Part shown: in pieces, positions 35,407-43,676 of the stretch
Numbering within the stretch: position 1 is the first letter of the stretch
How the letters are laid out: every line of letters begins with the position of its first letter
DNA from: Chersky-806 sp038252255
Lineage (GTDB): Bacteria > Actinomycetota > Acidimicrobiia > IMCC26256 > JAENVU01
Length of the DNA: 64,000 bases
Assembly (NCBI GenBank): GCA_038252255.1
Contig: JBBSAM010000009.1
Location: forward strand, 1-64,000
Direction: 5' to 3'
Made by a program: the position numbers and the translations under genes
The notes under the pieces: generated by a model
The model's input: the letters and a program-made list of their open reading frames with translations, nothing else
Databases searched by the model: none
Told to the model about the DNA's origin: nothing

Positions 35407-35425
35407 ATCTGACGGCCCGTCAGAT
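35407..35425. promoter_or_regulatory. palindromic operator, copy 4 (8-3-8, perfect)
   Basis: ATCTGACG-GCC-CGTCAGAT, a perfect inverted repeat 33 nt upstream of the deacylase ATG at 35373. Same arms and spacing as copies 1-3. Confidence 0.8.
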
Positions 35426-35457
35426 TACCCACCCGCGCCAAACGCAGCTCCTGCCCT

Positions 35458-35504
35458 CCGTTTGTGCCGAACCGCTCCCTCAGGAACCCTTCTGGCACAA
35501 ACGG
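35458..35504. terminator. hairpin between enoyl-CoA hydratase end and operator copy 4
   Basis: CCGTTTGTGCC (35458-35468) pairs with GGCACAAACGG (35494-35504), 11 bp with a 25-nt loop. Placed downstream of the minus-strand hydratase stop at 35561, it could end that transcript before the next promoter. It has the same long-loop style as elements T1 and T2 but a different arm sequence. Confidence 0.55.
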
Positions 35505-35558
35505 CGGGGGGCGAGCGGCGGGGGGCGAGCGGCGGGGGCACGTCGGCGGGGGGCGAGC
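35503..35558 (+). repeat. 14-bp G-rich tandem repeat, four units
   Basis: Four adjoining 14-bp units of GGCGGGGGGCGAGC at 35503, 35517, 35531 and 35545; the third is degenerate, the others identical. The array fills the space between hairpin 35458-35504 and the hydratase stop. The G6 runs could form a quadruplex on the plus strand. Confidence 0.85.
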
Positions 35559-35560
35559 GG

Positions 35561-36229
35561 TCAGAGATCCAGGGTTCCGCCGGGGGTGATCCCGGCGCGG
35601 CGGAGCACCTTGGCCTTCGTACGCAGCAGCAGCTCGCGCGGGACGCGGGCGATCTGCGTCGCGATCTCGCCCGCCACCTCGGCGAGCCGCTCGGGCGGGA
35701 CGACCCGGGTGACGAGGTGGAAGCCGAGCGCCTCCTGCGCGTCGACCACGCGACCGGTGAAGCAGAGATCGCTCGCCACTGCCGCGCCGACGAGATCGTG
35801 CAGGGGAGCGTAGACGACATCGCCGAACGTCACTTCCGGATGCGAGAACCGTGCGGTGCGGGACGCGACACGGATGTCGCACATCACCGCGAGATCGAAT
35901 CCGCCCGCGATCGCCGGCCCGTTCACCGCGGCGACGATCGGGAGCGGGAACTCCAGGACCGTGCGGTGGTAGCGGTCGCTCGACGCCCACAGGCGTTCGC
36001 CGAAGGCCGCATCGCTCGCCGCCTGGTCGAACTCCTTGAGGTCGAAGCCGGCCGAGAACACGTCGCCCTCGCCGGTGAGCACGACCACCCGCACCGCCTC
36101 GTCGGCCGCCAGCGCGTCCAGGACATCCGCGAGCCGGTCGCGCAGCTCGACCGAGAGTGCGTTCTTGCGTTCCGGACGATCGAGCGTCAGCGTCGCGATC
36201 CCGTCCCACGGTCCGTCAATTCGCAGCAT
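35561..36229 (-). CDS. enoyl-CoA hydratase/isomerase-family protein
   Basis: A 222-aa crotonase-fold protein, somewhat shorter than the usual 255-260 aa. The first oxyanion region is VFSAGFDLKEFDQ, the second is VNGPAIAGGFDLAVMCDIRVAS, and a candidate catalytic Glu is in FSHPEVTFGDVV. It could hydrate an enoyl-CoA, isomerise it, or hydrolyse a thioester; the fold does not tell which. The C-terminal helices are truncated relative to standard hydratases. It is monocistronic, with a hairpin and G-rich repeats after its stop. Confidence 0.87.
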   Translation of the reverse strand: MLRIDGPWDGIATLTLDRPERKNALSVELRDRLADVLDALAADEAVRVVVLTGEGDVFSAGFDLKEFDQAASDAAFGERLWASSDRYHRTVLEFPLPIVAAVNGPAIAGGFDLAVMCDIRVASRTARFSHPEVTFGDVVYAPLHDLVGAAVASDLCFTGRVVDAQEALGFHLVTRVVPPERLAEVAGEIATQIARVPRELLLRTKAKVLRRAGITPGGTLDL

Positions 36230-36269
36230 GGACCCGATGCTATGAGCACGCGACCGTCCGGCGCCTGAT

Positions 36270-36794
36270 CTACGCGCGTTGCAGGTTCTGCAGGCCGACC
36301 TTGCCGTTCGTGTCCTTCACCTGGAGCTGGGCCACGCCATGGGTCCCGTCCGCGAAGTCCACCGTGCAGGAGAAGCGCTCACCCGGAGAGCGCGTCGACA
36401 CCAACTTGTCACCGCACGAGACGGAGGTCGTCGGCGCGCCGTTCTGCGCCGCGTAGGTGGCGACGAAGGCCTCGACCTTCTTCGTGAAGATCACGGCCTG
36501 GACCTGGTCGATGCGCACGTTCCCCCGGTTGTCCTTCTGGTGGAGCGCGATCAACAGGGGCTGGCCGCCGATCTGCACCGTGCAGGTGAACTCGGCACCC
36601 TTCTTCTCCGTCACCTGCTTCGGGCACTTCACTCCCCCGACCGGGGCTTCGGCGCCGTAGGCCGTCTCGGACAGCTTCCGGATCTCGCGCTCGGCCTTCC
36701 CGAGGTCCAGCTCCTTGTTGCCGCTCGAGCTGCAGGCGCCCGCGAGCAGCGCCAGCCCACAGACGAGGACCAGTCCACTCCGGAGTCGTGACAC
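36270..36794 (-). CDS. DUF4333-type lipoprotein, two repeats
   Basis: A 174-aa secreted lipoprotein. The signal peptide ends in the lipobox LALLAGAC, so Cys would be lipidated and anchor the protein to the membrane. Two copies of the actinobacterial DUF4333 fold follow: GGVKCPKQVTEKKGAEFTC and then VSCGDKLVSTRSPGERFSC, each with the paired Cys expected to form a disulfide. DUF4333 domains have no known function. I used the GTG at 36794, which gives the shortest N-terminus that still has charged residues before the signal helix. It is divergent from the TetR gene. Confidence 0.85.
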   Translation of the reverse strand: MSRLRSGLVLVCGLALLAGACSSSGNKELDLGKAEREIRKLSETAYGAEAPVGGVKCPKQVTEKKGAEFTCTVQIGGQPLLIALHQKDNRGNVRIDQVQAVIFTKKVEAFVATYAAQNGAPTTSVSCGDKLVSTRSPGERFSCTVDFADGTHGVAQLQVKDTNGKVGLQNLQRA

Positions 36795-36881
36795 GGCGCG
36801 GAGCCTAGGCTCGGACACCTCACCAGGCCCGTCTTTGCGTGGTCCCGGCGCTATTGCACCTCGCGTGAAAGAACCTCTACG

Positions 36882-37523
36882 GTGCGCGGCGTGACGCAGA
36901 CGACCGACGGACGCACCGCGCGGTCGGCCCGGACCCGCGAGGCCGTGGTGACCGCAGTCCTCGAGCTCGTGCGGAACGACAACATCCGGCCGACCGCCAA
37001 GGAGATCGCGGCCCAGGCCGGCATCTCGCTGCGCTCGGTGTACGTACACTTCGACGATCTCGACGACCTCTTCGCCGCCGCGGGGGCCCGCCAGGCCGAC
37101 GAGGTGGCCCACCTCCTCTACGCCGTCGACGCCGGACTGCCGCTCGCGGCGCGCATCGACGCGGTGATCCGTCAACGGGCGGCGATCTGGGAGGTGCTTG
37201 CACCGGTACGCCGCGCCGCGATGCTGTGGAGCTCGAGGTCCGTGGCGCTCCGGGAGGGCGCCGAACGCGCCACACTCCGGGCCGTGGGTGACCTCGCCCG
37301 GGTGTTCGCCACCGAGCTCGAAGCCTGGGGCGACGGTCGCGACGGAGCGCTCGAAGCGCTGCACGTCGCCACCAGCGCCGGGGCGTGGGACGTGTTGCGG
37401 ACCGAGCGCTGCCTCTCCGTCGAGCAGGCCTGCGAGGTGGTCGCGATCACCCTGGCGAACCTGCTCGCGGGTCCGGCGGCGGCGACGAAGACGAATAGTC
37501 CCTCTCTCTCCGGGAAGGCTTGA
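36882..37523 (+). CDS. TetR-family transcriptional regulator
   Basis: A 213-aa regulator. The N-terminal helix-turn-helix is RDKIL-type ARTREAVVTAVLELVRND followed by IRPTAKEIAAQAGISLRSVY and VHFDDLDDLFAAA, and the rest is an all-helical ligand-binding and dimerisation domain. Two GTG codons (36882 and 36891) are possible starts. The stop at 37523 is 4 bp before the haloalkane dehalogenase ATG, so the two are almost certainly co-transcribed. It could control its own operon, and it is the nearest TetR gene to operator copy 4 (1.5 kb away), but nothing shows it binds that site; no copy of the palindrome lies in its own promoter. Confidence 0.9.
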   Translation: MRGVTQTTDGRTARSARTREAVVTAVLELVRNDNIRPTAKEIAAQAGISLRSVYVHFDDLDDLFAAAGARQADEVAHLLYAVDAGLPLAARIDAVIRQRAAIWEVLAPVRRAAMLWSSRSVALREGAERATLRAVGDLARVFATELEAWGDGRDGALEALHVATSAGAWDVLRTERCLSVEQACEVVAITLANLLAGPAAATKTNSPSLSGKA

Positions 37524-37527
37524 CCTG

Positions 37528-38448
37528 ATGGAAGCCCTGCGCACTCCCGACGACCGCTTCGTAGGACTCCCCGACTACCCGTTCGAACCGCACTACGTCG
37601 AGGTCCCCTGCGGCGACGGCTCCGGCACGCTCCGGATCCACTACGTCGACGAGGGACCGCCCGACGCGACCGAGACCGTGCTCCTCATGCACGGCGAGCC
37701 GTCGTGGAGCTACCTCTACCGGAAGATGATCCCCGTGATCACCTCCGCCGGGTACCGGGCCGTGGCACCGGACCTCATCGGGTTCGGTCGATCGGACAAG
37801 CCGGCCGAGCGCGACGACTACACCTACCAGCGCCACGTCGACTGGATGCGCGCCGCGCTCGAGACCATCGACCTCCGCGGCATCACCCTCTTCTGCCAGG
37901 ACTGGGGTGGCCTCATCGGCTTGCGGCTCGTGGCCGAGATGCCGGACCGGTTCGACCGCATCGTCGCCGCGAACACGTTCCTCACCACCGGCGACCGCCC
38001 ACCCGGCGAGGCGTTCATGAGCTGGCAGACCTTCTCGCAGACGGTCGAGGACTTCGCGGTCGGCCAGATGCTGAGCTTCGCCACCACCACGGATCTCTCG
38101 CCGGAGGTCATCGCGGCCTACGACGCCCCCTTCCCCGACGACAGCTTCAAGGCCGGGGCGCGCCAGTTCCCGATGCTCGTGCCGACATCGCCCGACGATC
38201 CCGCGGCCGAGCCGAACCGGGCGGCGTGGCGCGTGCTCGAGCAGTGGAAGAAGCCGTTCCTCACCGCGTTCTCCGACCAGGACCCGATCATGAAGGGGGG
38301 CGACCGGGCGTTCCAGGAGCGGATCCCAGGTGCCGCGGGTCAGCCCCACACGACGGTCACCGGCGGTCACTTCCTGCAGGAGGACAGCGGCCCCGAGCTG
38401 GGCCGGATCGTCGTCGACTTCATCCGCACGAACCCGGACGCCACATGA
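37528..38448 (+). CDS. haloalkane dehalogenase
   Basis: A 306-aa alpha/beta hydrolase of the haloalkane dehalogenase group, hydrolysing a carbon-halogen bond through an aspartyl ester. The nucleophile is Asp125 in LFCQDWGGLIG, followed directly by the halide-binding Trp; the oxyanion motif is LLMHGEPSWSYLYRKM, which matches HLD-I enzymes; the acid is in AFSDQDPIMKGG; and the base is His281 in VTGGHFLQED. It begins 4 bp after the TetR stop. A branched-chain-type transporter follows 93 bp later. Epoxide hydrolases are a related alternative, but D-W-G-G with HGEPSW favours dehalogenation. Confidence 0.88.
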   Translation: MEALRTPDDRFVGLPDYPFEPHYVEVPCGDGSGTLRIHYVDEGPPDATETVLLMHGEPSWSYLYRKMIPVITSAGYRAVAPDLIGFGRSDKPAERDDYTYQRHVDWMRAALETIDLRGITLFCQDWGGLIGLRLVAEMPDRFDRIVAANTFLTTGDRPPGEAFMSWQTFSQTVEDFAVGQMLSFATTTDLSPEVIAAYDAPFPDDSFKAGARQFPMLVPTSPDDPAAEPNRAAWRVLEQWKKPFLTAFSDQDPIMKGGDRAFQERIPGAAGQPHTTVTGGHFLQEDSGPELGRIVVDFIRTNPDAT

Positions 38449-38540
38449 GCCGCACCGCGCGCCGTCAGCGCGACGACGGCCACGCGTAGGCTCACCGGCG
38501 AGGGATCTGCACCAATGTCCACGAGGGGGGACGACGGGCA

Positions 38541-40667
38541 ATGACGGCGGCCTGGGAACGCGTGCTGCCCACACCGGCGGCGCGCCGCACCGCCGCGTGG
38601 GCGGCCCCGATCGGGGTGCTGGCGCTCGCCGTGCTCGTCTGGCCGTTCCCGGCGCCGGTCGGCGTGATCGTGAACGGCGCGCTCGTCGGGAGCCGGGTGG
38701 CACTCATCGCGCTCGGGATCGCGCTCGTCTACCGGGCCAACCGGGTGATCAACTTCGCCGCCGGCGACCTCGGCCAGCTCCCGGCGACCCTGGCCGTGCT
38801 GCTCGTCCTGAGCTGGGGCTGGAACTACGTGGCCAGCGCCGTCATCGGCCTCGTCGCGGCGATCCTCGTGGGAGTCCTCGTCGAGACGCTCATCATCCGG
38901 CGCTTCTACAAGTCCCCCCGCCTGATCGTGACGGTCGCGACCATCGGCGTGGCCCAGGTGCTCACCGGCGCCGCACTCTTCCTGCCCAACCTGTTCGGCG
39001 ACCTCACCGTGGCGCCCCGGCTCGACCCGCCGTTCCACGCGAGCCTCACCCTGCCGGGCGTGACGTTCAACGCCTCCGATCTGCTCACGGCCATCGTCGT
39101 GCCGATCTGCTTCATCGCGCTCGGCCTGTTCATGCGCTACTCCAACTTCGGCATCGGGATCCGGGGCGCAGCCGAGCGGGGCGACCGTGCGTTGACGCTC
39201 GGCATCCCGGTGCGGCGACTGCACACGGTCGTCTGGGTGATCGCGAGTGTGCTGGCGTACGTGGCGATGTTCCTCCGCGCGGGCGTGGTCGGCCTGCCCG
39301 TGGGCCAGGTGCTCGGCCCGAGCTTCCTGCTGCAGGCCCTCGCGGCGGCAGTCATCGGGCGCATGGAACGCCTTCCCACCATCGCGATCGCGGCGATCGG
39401 AATCGGCATCGTGGACCAGTCGATGACGTTCCAACCCGGGAACCGCGCCGCGTTCAATGACGCGATCCTGTTCGTCATCATCCTCGTCGCGCTGCTCGTG
39501 ACGAAGCGGCCGACGGGAACGCGCGGCGGCGACGTCTCGACCTGGCAGGCCGCGCGCGAGGTGCGGCCCGTGCCGCGGGAGCTCGTGCGCATCCCCGAGG
39601 TGCGGTACGTCCGTTGGGCGCTCGGTGCCGTCATGCTCGGGCTCCTGCTCGCGTTGCCGCTCTGGCTCACCGAATCGAAGATCAACCTCGCCGCCGTGAT
39701 CGTGATCTTCGGCATCGTCGGGCTCTCGCTCGTCGTGCTCACCGGCTGGGCCGGGCAGGTGAGCCTGGGCCAGATGGCGTTCGCCGGCATCGGTGCGGCG
39801 GTCGGTGGCGGGCTCACCGCGAACCAAGGGTGGGACATCTCCCTCGCGCTGCTGGTCGGTGGATGCGCGGGTGCACTGATCGCAGTCATCGTCGGGTACC
39901 CGGCCATCCGGCGCGGTGGCTTGACCCTGGCCGTGATCACGCTGGCGTTCGCGCTGCTCACGTCGTCGTACCTGCTCAATGAGGAGTTCTTCGGCAACTG
40001 GCTGCCGAGCGGCCGCATCGCGCGCCCGGACTTCCTCGGGCTCATCGACATCAGCAGCGAGACCCGGTACTACTACTTCTGCCTCGCCTGCCTCGCGCTC
40101 ATGTACGTCCTCGCGCGGGGGGTCCGCCAGAGCCGCACGGGTCGCGTGCTCATCGCCATTCGCGAGAACGAACGCGCGGCGCGCTCGTACGGCGTGAGCG
40201 CGACGCGCACGACGCTGGCCGCGTTCGCGATGTCCGGGTTCATGGCCGCGTTCGCCGGCGTGCTCTACGTCCACCATCAGAGCGGGCTCGGCGTCGCCGC
40301 GTTCCTGCCGTTCGAGAGCCTCACCGCGTTCTCCATGGTGGTGATCGGTGGGCTGGGATCGCTTTCGGGCGCACTCCTCGGTGCGTTCTACGTGCGGGGG
40401 GCGCAGTACTTCCTCCCCGGCAACTGGGCCCAGCTCGCCAGCGGCGCCGGCCTGCTCCTCGTACTCATGATCCTGCCGGGCGGCATCGGCGCGGCCATCG
40501 CCGACGTGCGGGACGCCTACCTCCGCTGGGTCGCGAACCGCCGGGGCCTGCTCGTACCCAGCCTGGTCGCCGACCGCCGCGAAGAGCCGGTCGAGCTCTC
40601 GGCCGCGACGGTGCAAGCCGCGGTCGAGGCCGCGGAGACCGAGCCGATCCCGGAGCAGATGCTGTGA
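38541..40667 (+). CDS. fused LivH-LivM branched-chain-type ABC permease
   Basis: A 708-aa membrane protein that joins the two permease subunits of a branched-chain amino-acid-type (HAAT) ABC importer. Residues ~25-310 are LivH-like, with YRANRVINFAAGDLGQLP and ILVGVLVETLIIRRF; residues ~360-670 are LivM-like, with LTGWAGQVSLGQMAFAGIGA and the ATPase-contacting loop IAIRENERAARSYGVSATR. The fusion is common in actinobacteria. The stop overlaps the next gene's GTG by 4 bp. Substrates of the family range from amino acids to amides and small aromatic acids; the neighbourhood does not settle this. Confidence 0.92.
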   Translation: MTAAWERVLPTPAARRTAAWAAPIGVLALAVLVWPFPAPVGVIVNGALVGSRVALIALGIALVYRANRVINFAAGDLGQLPATLAVLLVLSWGWNYVASAVIGLVAAILVGVLVETLIIRRFYKSPRLIVTVATIGVAQVLTGAALFLPNLFGDLTVAPRLDPPFHASLTLPGVTFNASDLLTAIVVPICFIALGLFMRYSNFGIGIRGAAERGDRALTLGIPVRRLHTVVWVIASVLAYVAMFLRAGVVGLPVGQVLGPSFLLQALAAAVIGRMERLPTIAIAAIGIGIVDQSMTFQPGNRAAFNDAILFVIILVALLVTKRPTGTRGGDVSTWQAAREVRPVPRELVRIPEVRYVRWALGAVMLGLLLALPLWLTESKINLAAVIVIFGIVGLSLVVLTGWAGQVSLGQMAFAGIGAAVGGGLTANQGWDISLALLVGGCAGALIAVIVGYPAIRRGGLTLAVITLAFALLTSSYLLNEEFFGNWLPSGRIARPDFLGLIDISSETRYYYFCLACLALMYVLARGVRQSRTGRVLIAIRENERAARSYGVSATRTTLAAFAMSGFMAAFAGVLYVHHQSGLGVAAFLPFESLTAFSMVVIGGLGSLSGALLGAFYVRGAQYFLPGNWAQLASGAGLLLVLMILPGGIGAAIADVRDAYLRWVANRRGLLVPSLVADRREEPVELSAATVQAAVEAAETEPIPEQML

Positions 40668-43660
40668 GCGCGACCGTCGAGGCGGCGGGCAGCGCGGCGC
40701 CGCTCGAGGACGCTTCGAAGAAGCGGTGGCGGCGGGCGGTCACCGGCGGCGCGCCCCTCTTCCCGCTCGTGATCCTGTTCGGGCTCAACGCAGTCGACCA
40801 GGCGGACCAGCGAATCTTCGCCCTGCTCGCCCCGAACATCCGGGACAACTTCCACCTCGACAACTCCGAGTTCCTCCTCATCGTCGCGCTGGGGCTCGTC
40901 CTCGGCCTCCTCCTCTCCATCCCGTTCGGCTTCGCCGCCGACCGGATCCCGCGCCTGCCCATCGTGATCGGGGGCGCGATCGCGTTCGGCGTGTTCTCGA
41001 TGTTCACCGGTCTGGCCACGAGCATCTGGATGCTCGTGATCGCCCGCGCCGGCACGAGCTTCGGCACCGCGGTGAGCAACCCCACGCACAACTCGCTGCT
41101 CGCCGACTACTACGACATCCCGGACCGGCCGAAGGTGTATTCGGTCCACCGTGCCGCGCTCGCCGTCGGCGCGTGCCTCGGACCGCTGATCGCCGGACTG
41201 CTGACGTCGTGGTTCAGCTGGCGGGTGCCGTTCATCCTCATCATCTTTCCCACGGCGGTCTTCGTGATCCTCGCGTTGTGGCTTCGCGAGCCGATTCGGG
41301 GGCACTTCGAACGGTCGGCCATGGGTGCCGATGCCGAGACCGTCGCCACCGAGGTGGCGGCGCCTTCGTACGCGGAGTCCTGGCGGGTCTGCTGGAACAT
41401 CGGCACGCTCCGGCGCATCTTCTACGCGCTGCCGTTCCTGGCGGTCGCCTTCATCGGGTTGGAGATCTTCGGCTCGCTCTTCTACGAGCAGGTCTTCCAT
41501 CTCAATGCTCGCGACCGGGGATTCGTGTTCGCGATCATCGCGCCGGCTCAGCTCATCGGGTTGCTCCTCACGACGCGCATCATCACCCGCCTGTTCGTGC
41601 GCAGCGCGACGCTGGTACCCCGGTTCGTCGCGGTCGTGGGTGTTGCCGTCGCGATCACGTGGACCGCGTTCGCGCTCAGTCCCAACCTCGTGACCGCCGT
41701 CATCCTCAACGCGATCGTGACCGGGATCGTCGTCCTGATCGTCCCGCCGATCTTCGCGGCTCTGTCCCTCGCCATCCCGCCGAAGATCCGGTCCTTCGGC
41801 TTCGCGGTCGCCGCCCTGTGGATCCTGCCGGGCCTGGTCCTCCTCCCCATCGTCGGCGCCCTGGCCGACGAGTGGGGCATCCGGACCGGGCTGATCCTCA
41901 TGGTTCCCGTCTTCCTCGTGGGCGCGATGGTCGTCGCGTCGGCCGGGCAGGAGATCGAGAAGGACATCAAGCGGGTGTGGACCGCCGCGGCCGCCCAGTC
42001 CGAGGTGCTGTACGAGCGTCGCCAGGGCCGGGCCAAGCTGCTGCTCGTCCGCGGCGTCTCGGTCCACTACGGCGCGGTCCAGGTCCTCTTCAACGTGGAT
42101 CTCGAGGTCGACGAAGGCGAGATCGTCGCGCTCCTCGGCACCAACGGTGCCGGCAAGTCGACGTTGCTCAAGGCCGTCGCCGGACTGGTCGACCCCACCG
42201 AAGGTGCGATCGTGTTCGACGGCCGTGACCTGAGCTACACGCCGGCGGACGAGGCCGCGGGCCGGGGCGTGACGATGGTGCCCGGCGGTCAGGGAGTGTT
42301 CCCGTCCCTCACGGTGCGGGAGAACCTCCAGCTGGCGGGGTGGTTGCACCGCAAGGAGAGGGACTACCTCCGCGGCGCGACGGAGCGGGTGCTCGAGATC
42401 TTCCCGGTGCTGCGCGATCGGCTGGAGGAGCCGAGCGGCAACCTGTCCGGTGGCCAGCAGCAGATGCTCACGCTCGGCATGGCCTTCATCGAGCGGCCAC
42501 GCCTGCTCATGATCGACGAGCTGTCGCTCGGGCTCGCGCCGAGCGTCGTCGGCCAGCTGCTCGAGATCGTGCGCGAGCTCAAAGCCGCCGGAACCACGAT
42601 CATCCTCGTCGAACAGTCCGTGAACGTGGCCCTGACCGTCGCGGAGACCGCGTACTTCATGGAGAAGGGCGAGATCCGCTTCCACGGACCGACGACGGAG
42701 CTCCTCGACCGGCCCGACGTGCTCCGGTCCGTCTTCCTCGAGGGCGCGGGAACGCACGAGACCGCGGTCGCGGGGGTCGTGACCATGCCGGCCATCCCCA
42801 CCAAGCCGTCGAGCAACGGTGGCGGCGCCTCCCTCCCCACCCGGCTCGAGGTGCGCGACCTCACGAAGCGCTTCGGCGGCATCACGGCGCTCGATCACGT
42901 GACGTTCACGGTCGGAGCGGGTGAGATCGTCGGGTTCCTCGGGCCCAACGGCGCGGGCAAGACGACGTTGTTCGACGTGATCTCGGGGTTCACTCAGCAG
43001 GAGATGGGCACGATCGCCCTCTCCGACACTCAAGGCGTGGTCCACGACATCACCCGCCGGTCGCCGCAGACGCGCGCCCGGCTCGGGCTCGGCCGCTCGT
43101 TCCAGGACGGCCGCCTGTTCTCCGCCCTCACCGTCACCGAGACGATCGCCGTCGCACTGGAGTGCAGCGTGGAGGTCCGCGATCCACTCGCGGCGGCCCT
43201 GCACCTTCCCGCGGTGGTCGATTCCGAAGCCGCGGTGGAGACGCGAGTGGAGGAGCTCATCGAGCTGATGGGCCTCGCGGCGTTCCGGGACAAGTTCGTG
43301 CACGAGCTGTCCACGGGGAGCCGCCGGATCGTGGACCTCGCGTGCATCCTCGGCCATCAACCGACGGTGCTCCTGCTGGACGAGCCGTCGAGCGGCATCG
43401 CGCAGCGCGAGGCCGAAGCACTCGGGCCGTTGCTGCTCCGCATCCGTGAGTCGCTCGGGGCCAGCATCCTCGTCATCGAGCACGACCTCCCACTCCTCAC
43501 GTCGGTCTCGGACCGGATGATCGCGATGGAGCTGGGCGCCGTGATCGCAGAAGGGGCGCCGGACGAGGTCGTGCACGACCCCGGCGTCATCGCGTCGTAT
43601 CTGGGGACCGATCAAGCAGCCATCTCCCGCTCCGGTGGGCGAGGCGCAGGCAGCACCTGA
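40664..43660 (+). CDS. MFS transporter fused to LivF and LivG ABC ATPases
   Basis: A 998-aa three-part protein. Residues ~25-435 are a complete MFS transporter of about 12 membrane segments (NAVDQADQRIFALLAPNIRD, GFAADRIPRLPIVIGG). Residues ~455-700 are a LivF-type ATPase: Walker A LLGTNGAGKSTLLKAVAG, signature NLSGGQQQMLTLG, Walker B LLMIDELSLGLAP, and H-loop region ILVEQSVNVAL. Residues ~725-985 are a LivG-type ATPase: Walker A FLGPNGAGKTTLFDVISG, signature ELSTGSRRIVDLA (LSTG not LSGG), Walker B VLLLDEPSSGIAQ. GTG at 40664 couples it to the fused permease. One reading frame covers all parts, with no internal stop. The ATPases should drive the LivHM permease; what the MFS domain adds is unknown. 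Confidence 0.92.
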   Translation: MSATVEAAGSAAPLEDASKKRWRRAVTGGAPLFPLVILFGLNAVDQADQRIFALLAPNIRDNFHLDNSEFLLIVALGLVLGLLLSIPFGFAADRIPRLPIVIGGAIAFGVFSMFTGLATSIWMLVIARAGTSFGTAVSNPTHNSLLADYYDIPDRPKVYSVHRAALAVGACLGPLIAGLLTSWFSWRVPFILIIFPTAVFVILALWLREPIRGHFERSAMGADAETVATEVAAPSYAESWRVCWNIGTLRRIFYALPFLAVAFIGLEIFGSLFYEQVFHLNARDRGFVFAIIAPAQLIGLLLTTRIITRLFVRSATLVPRFVAVVGVAVAITWTAFALSPNLVTAVILNAIVTGIVVLIVPPIFAALSLAIPPKIRSFGFAVAALWILPGLVLLPIVGALADEWGIRTGLILMVPVFLVGAMVVASAGQEIEKDIKRVWTAAAAQSEVLYERRQGRAKLLLVRGVSVHYGAVQVLFNVDLEVDEGEIVALLGTNGAGKSTLLKAVAGLVDPTEGAIVFDGRDLSYTPADEAAGRGVTMVPGGQGVFPSLTVRENLQLAGWLHRKERDYLRGATERVLEIFPVLRDRLEEPSGNLSGGQQQMLTLGMAFIERPRLLMIDELSLGLAPSVVGQLLEIVRELKAAGTTIILVEQSVNVALTVAETAYFMEKGEIRFHGPTTELLDRPDVLRSVFLEGAGTHETAVAGVVTMPAIPTKPSSNGGGASLPTRLEVRDLTKRFGGITALDHVTFTVGAGEIVGFLGPNGAGKTTLFDVISGFTQQEMGTIALSDTQGVVHDITRRSPQTRARLGLGRSFQDGRLFSALTVTETIAVALECSVEVRDPLAAALHLPAVVDSEAAVETRVEELIELMGLAAFRDKFVHELSTGSRRIVDLACILGHQPTVLLLDEPSSGIAQREAEALGPLLLRIRESLGASILVIEHDLPLLTSVSDRMIAMELGAVIAEGAPDEVVHDPGVIASYLGTDQAAISRSGGRGAGST

Positions 43661-43676
43661 CAGGGGGAAGGCACTG

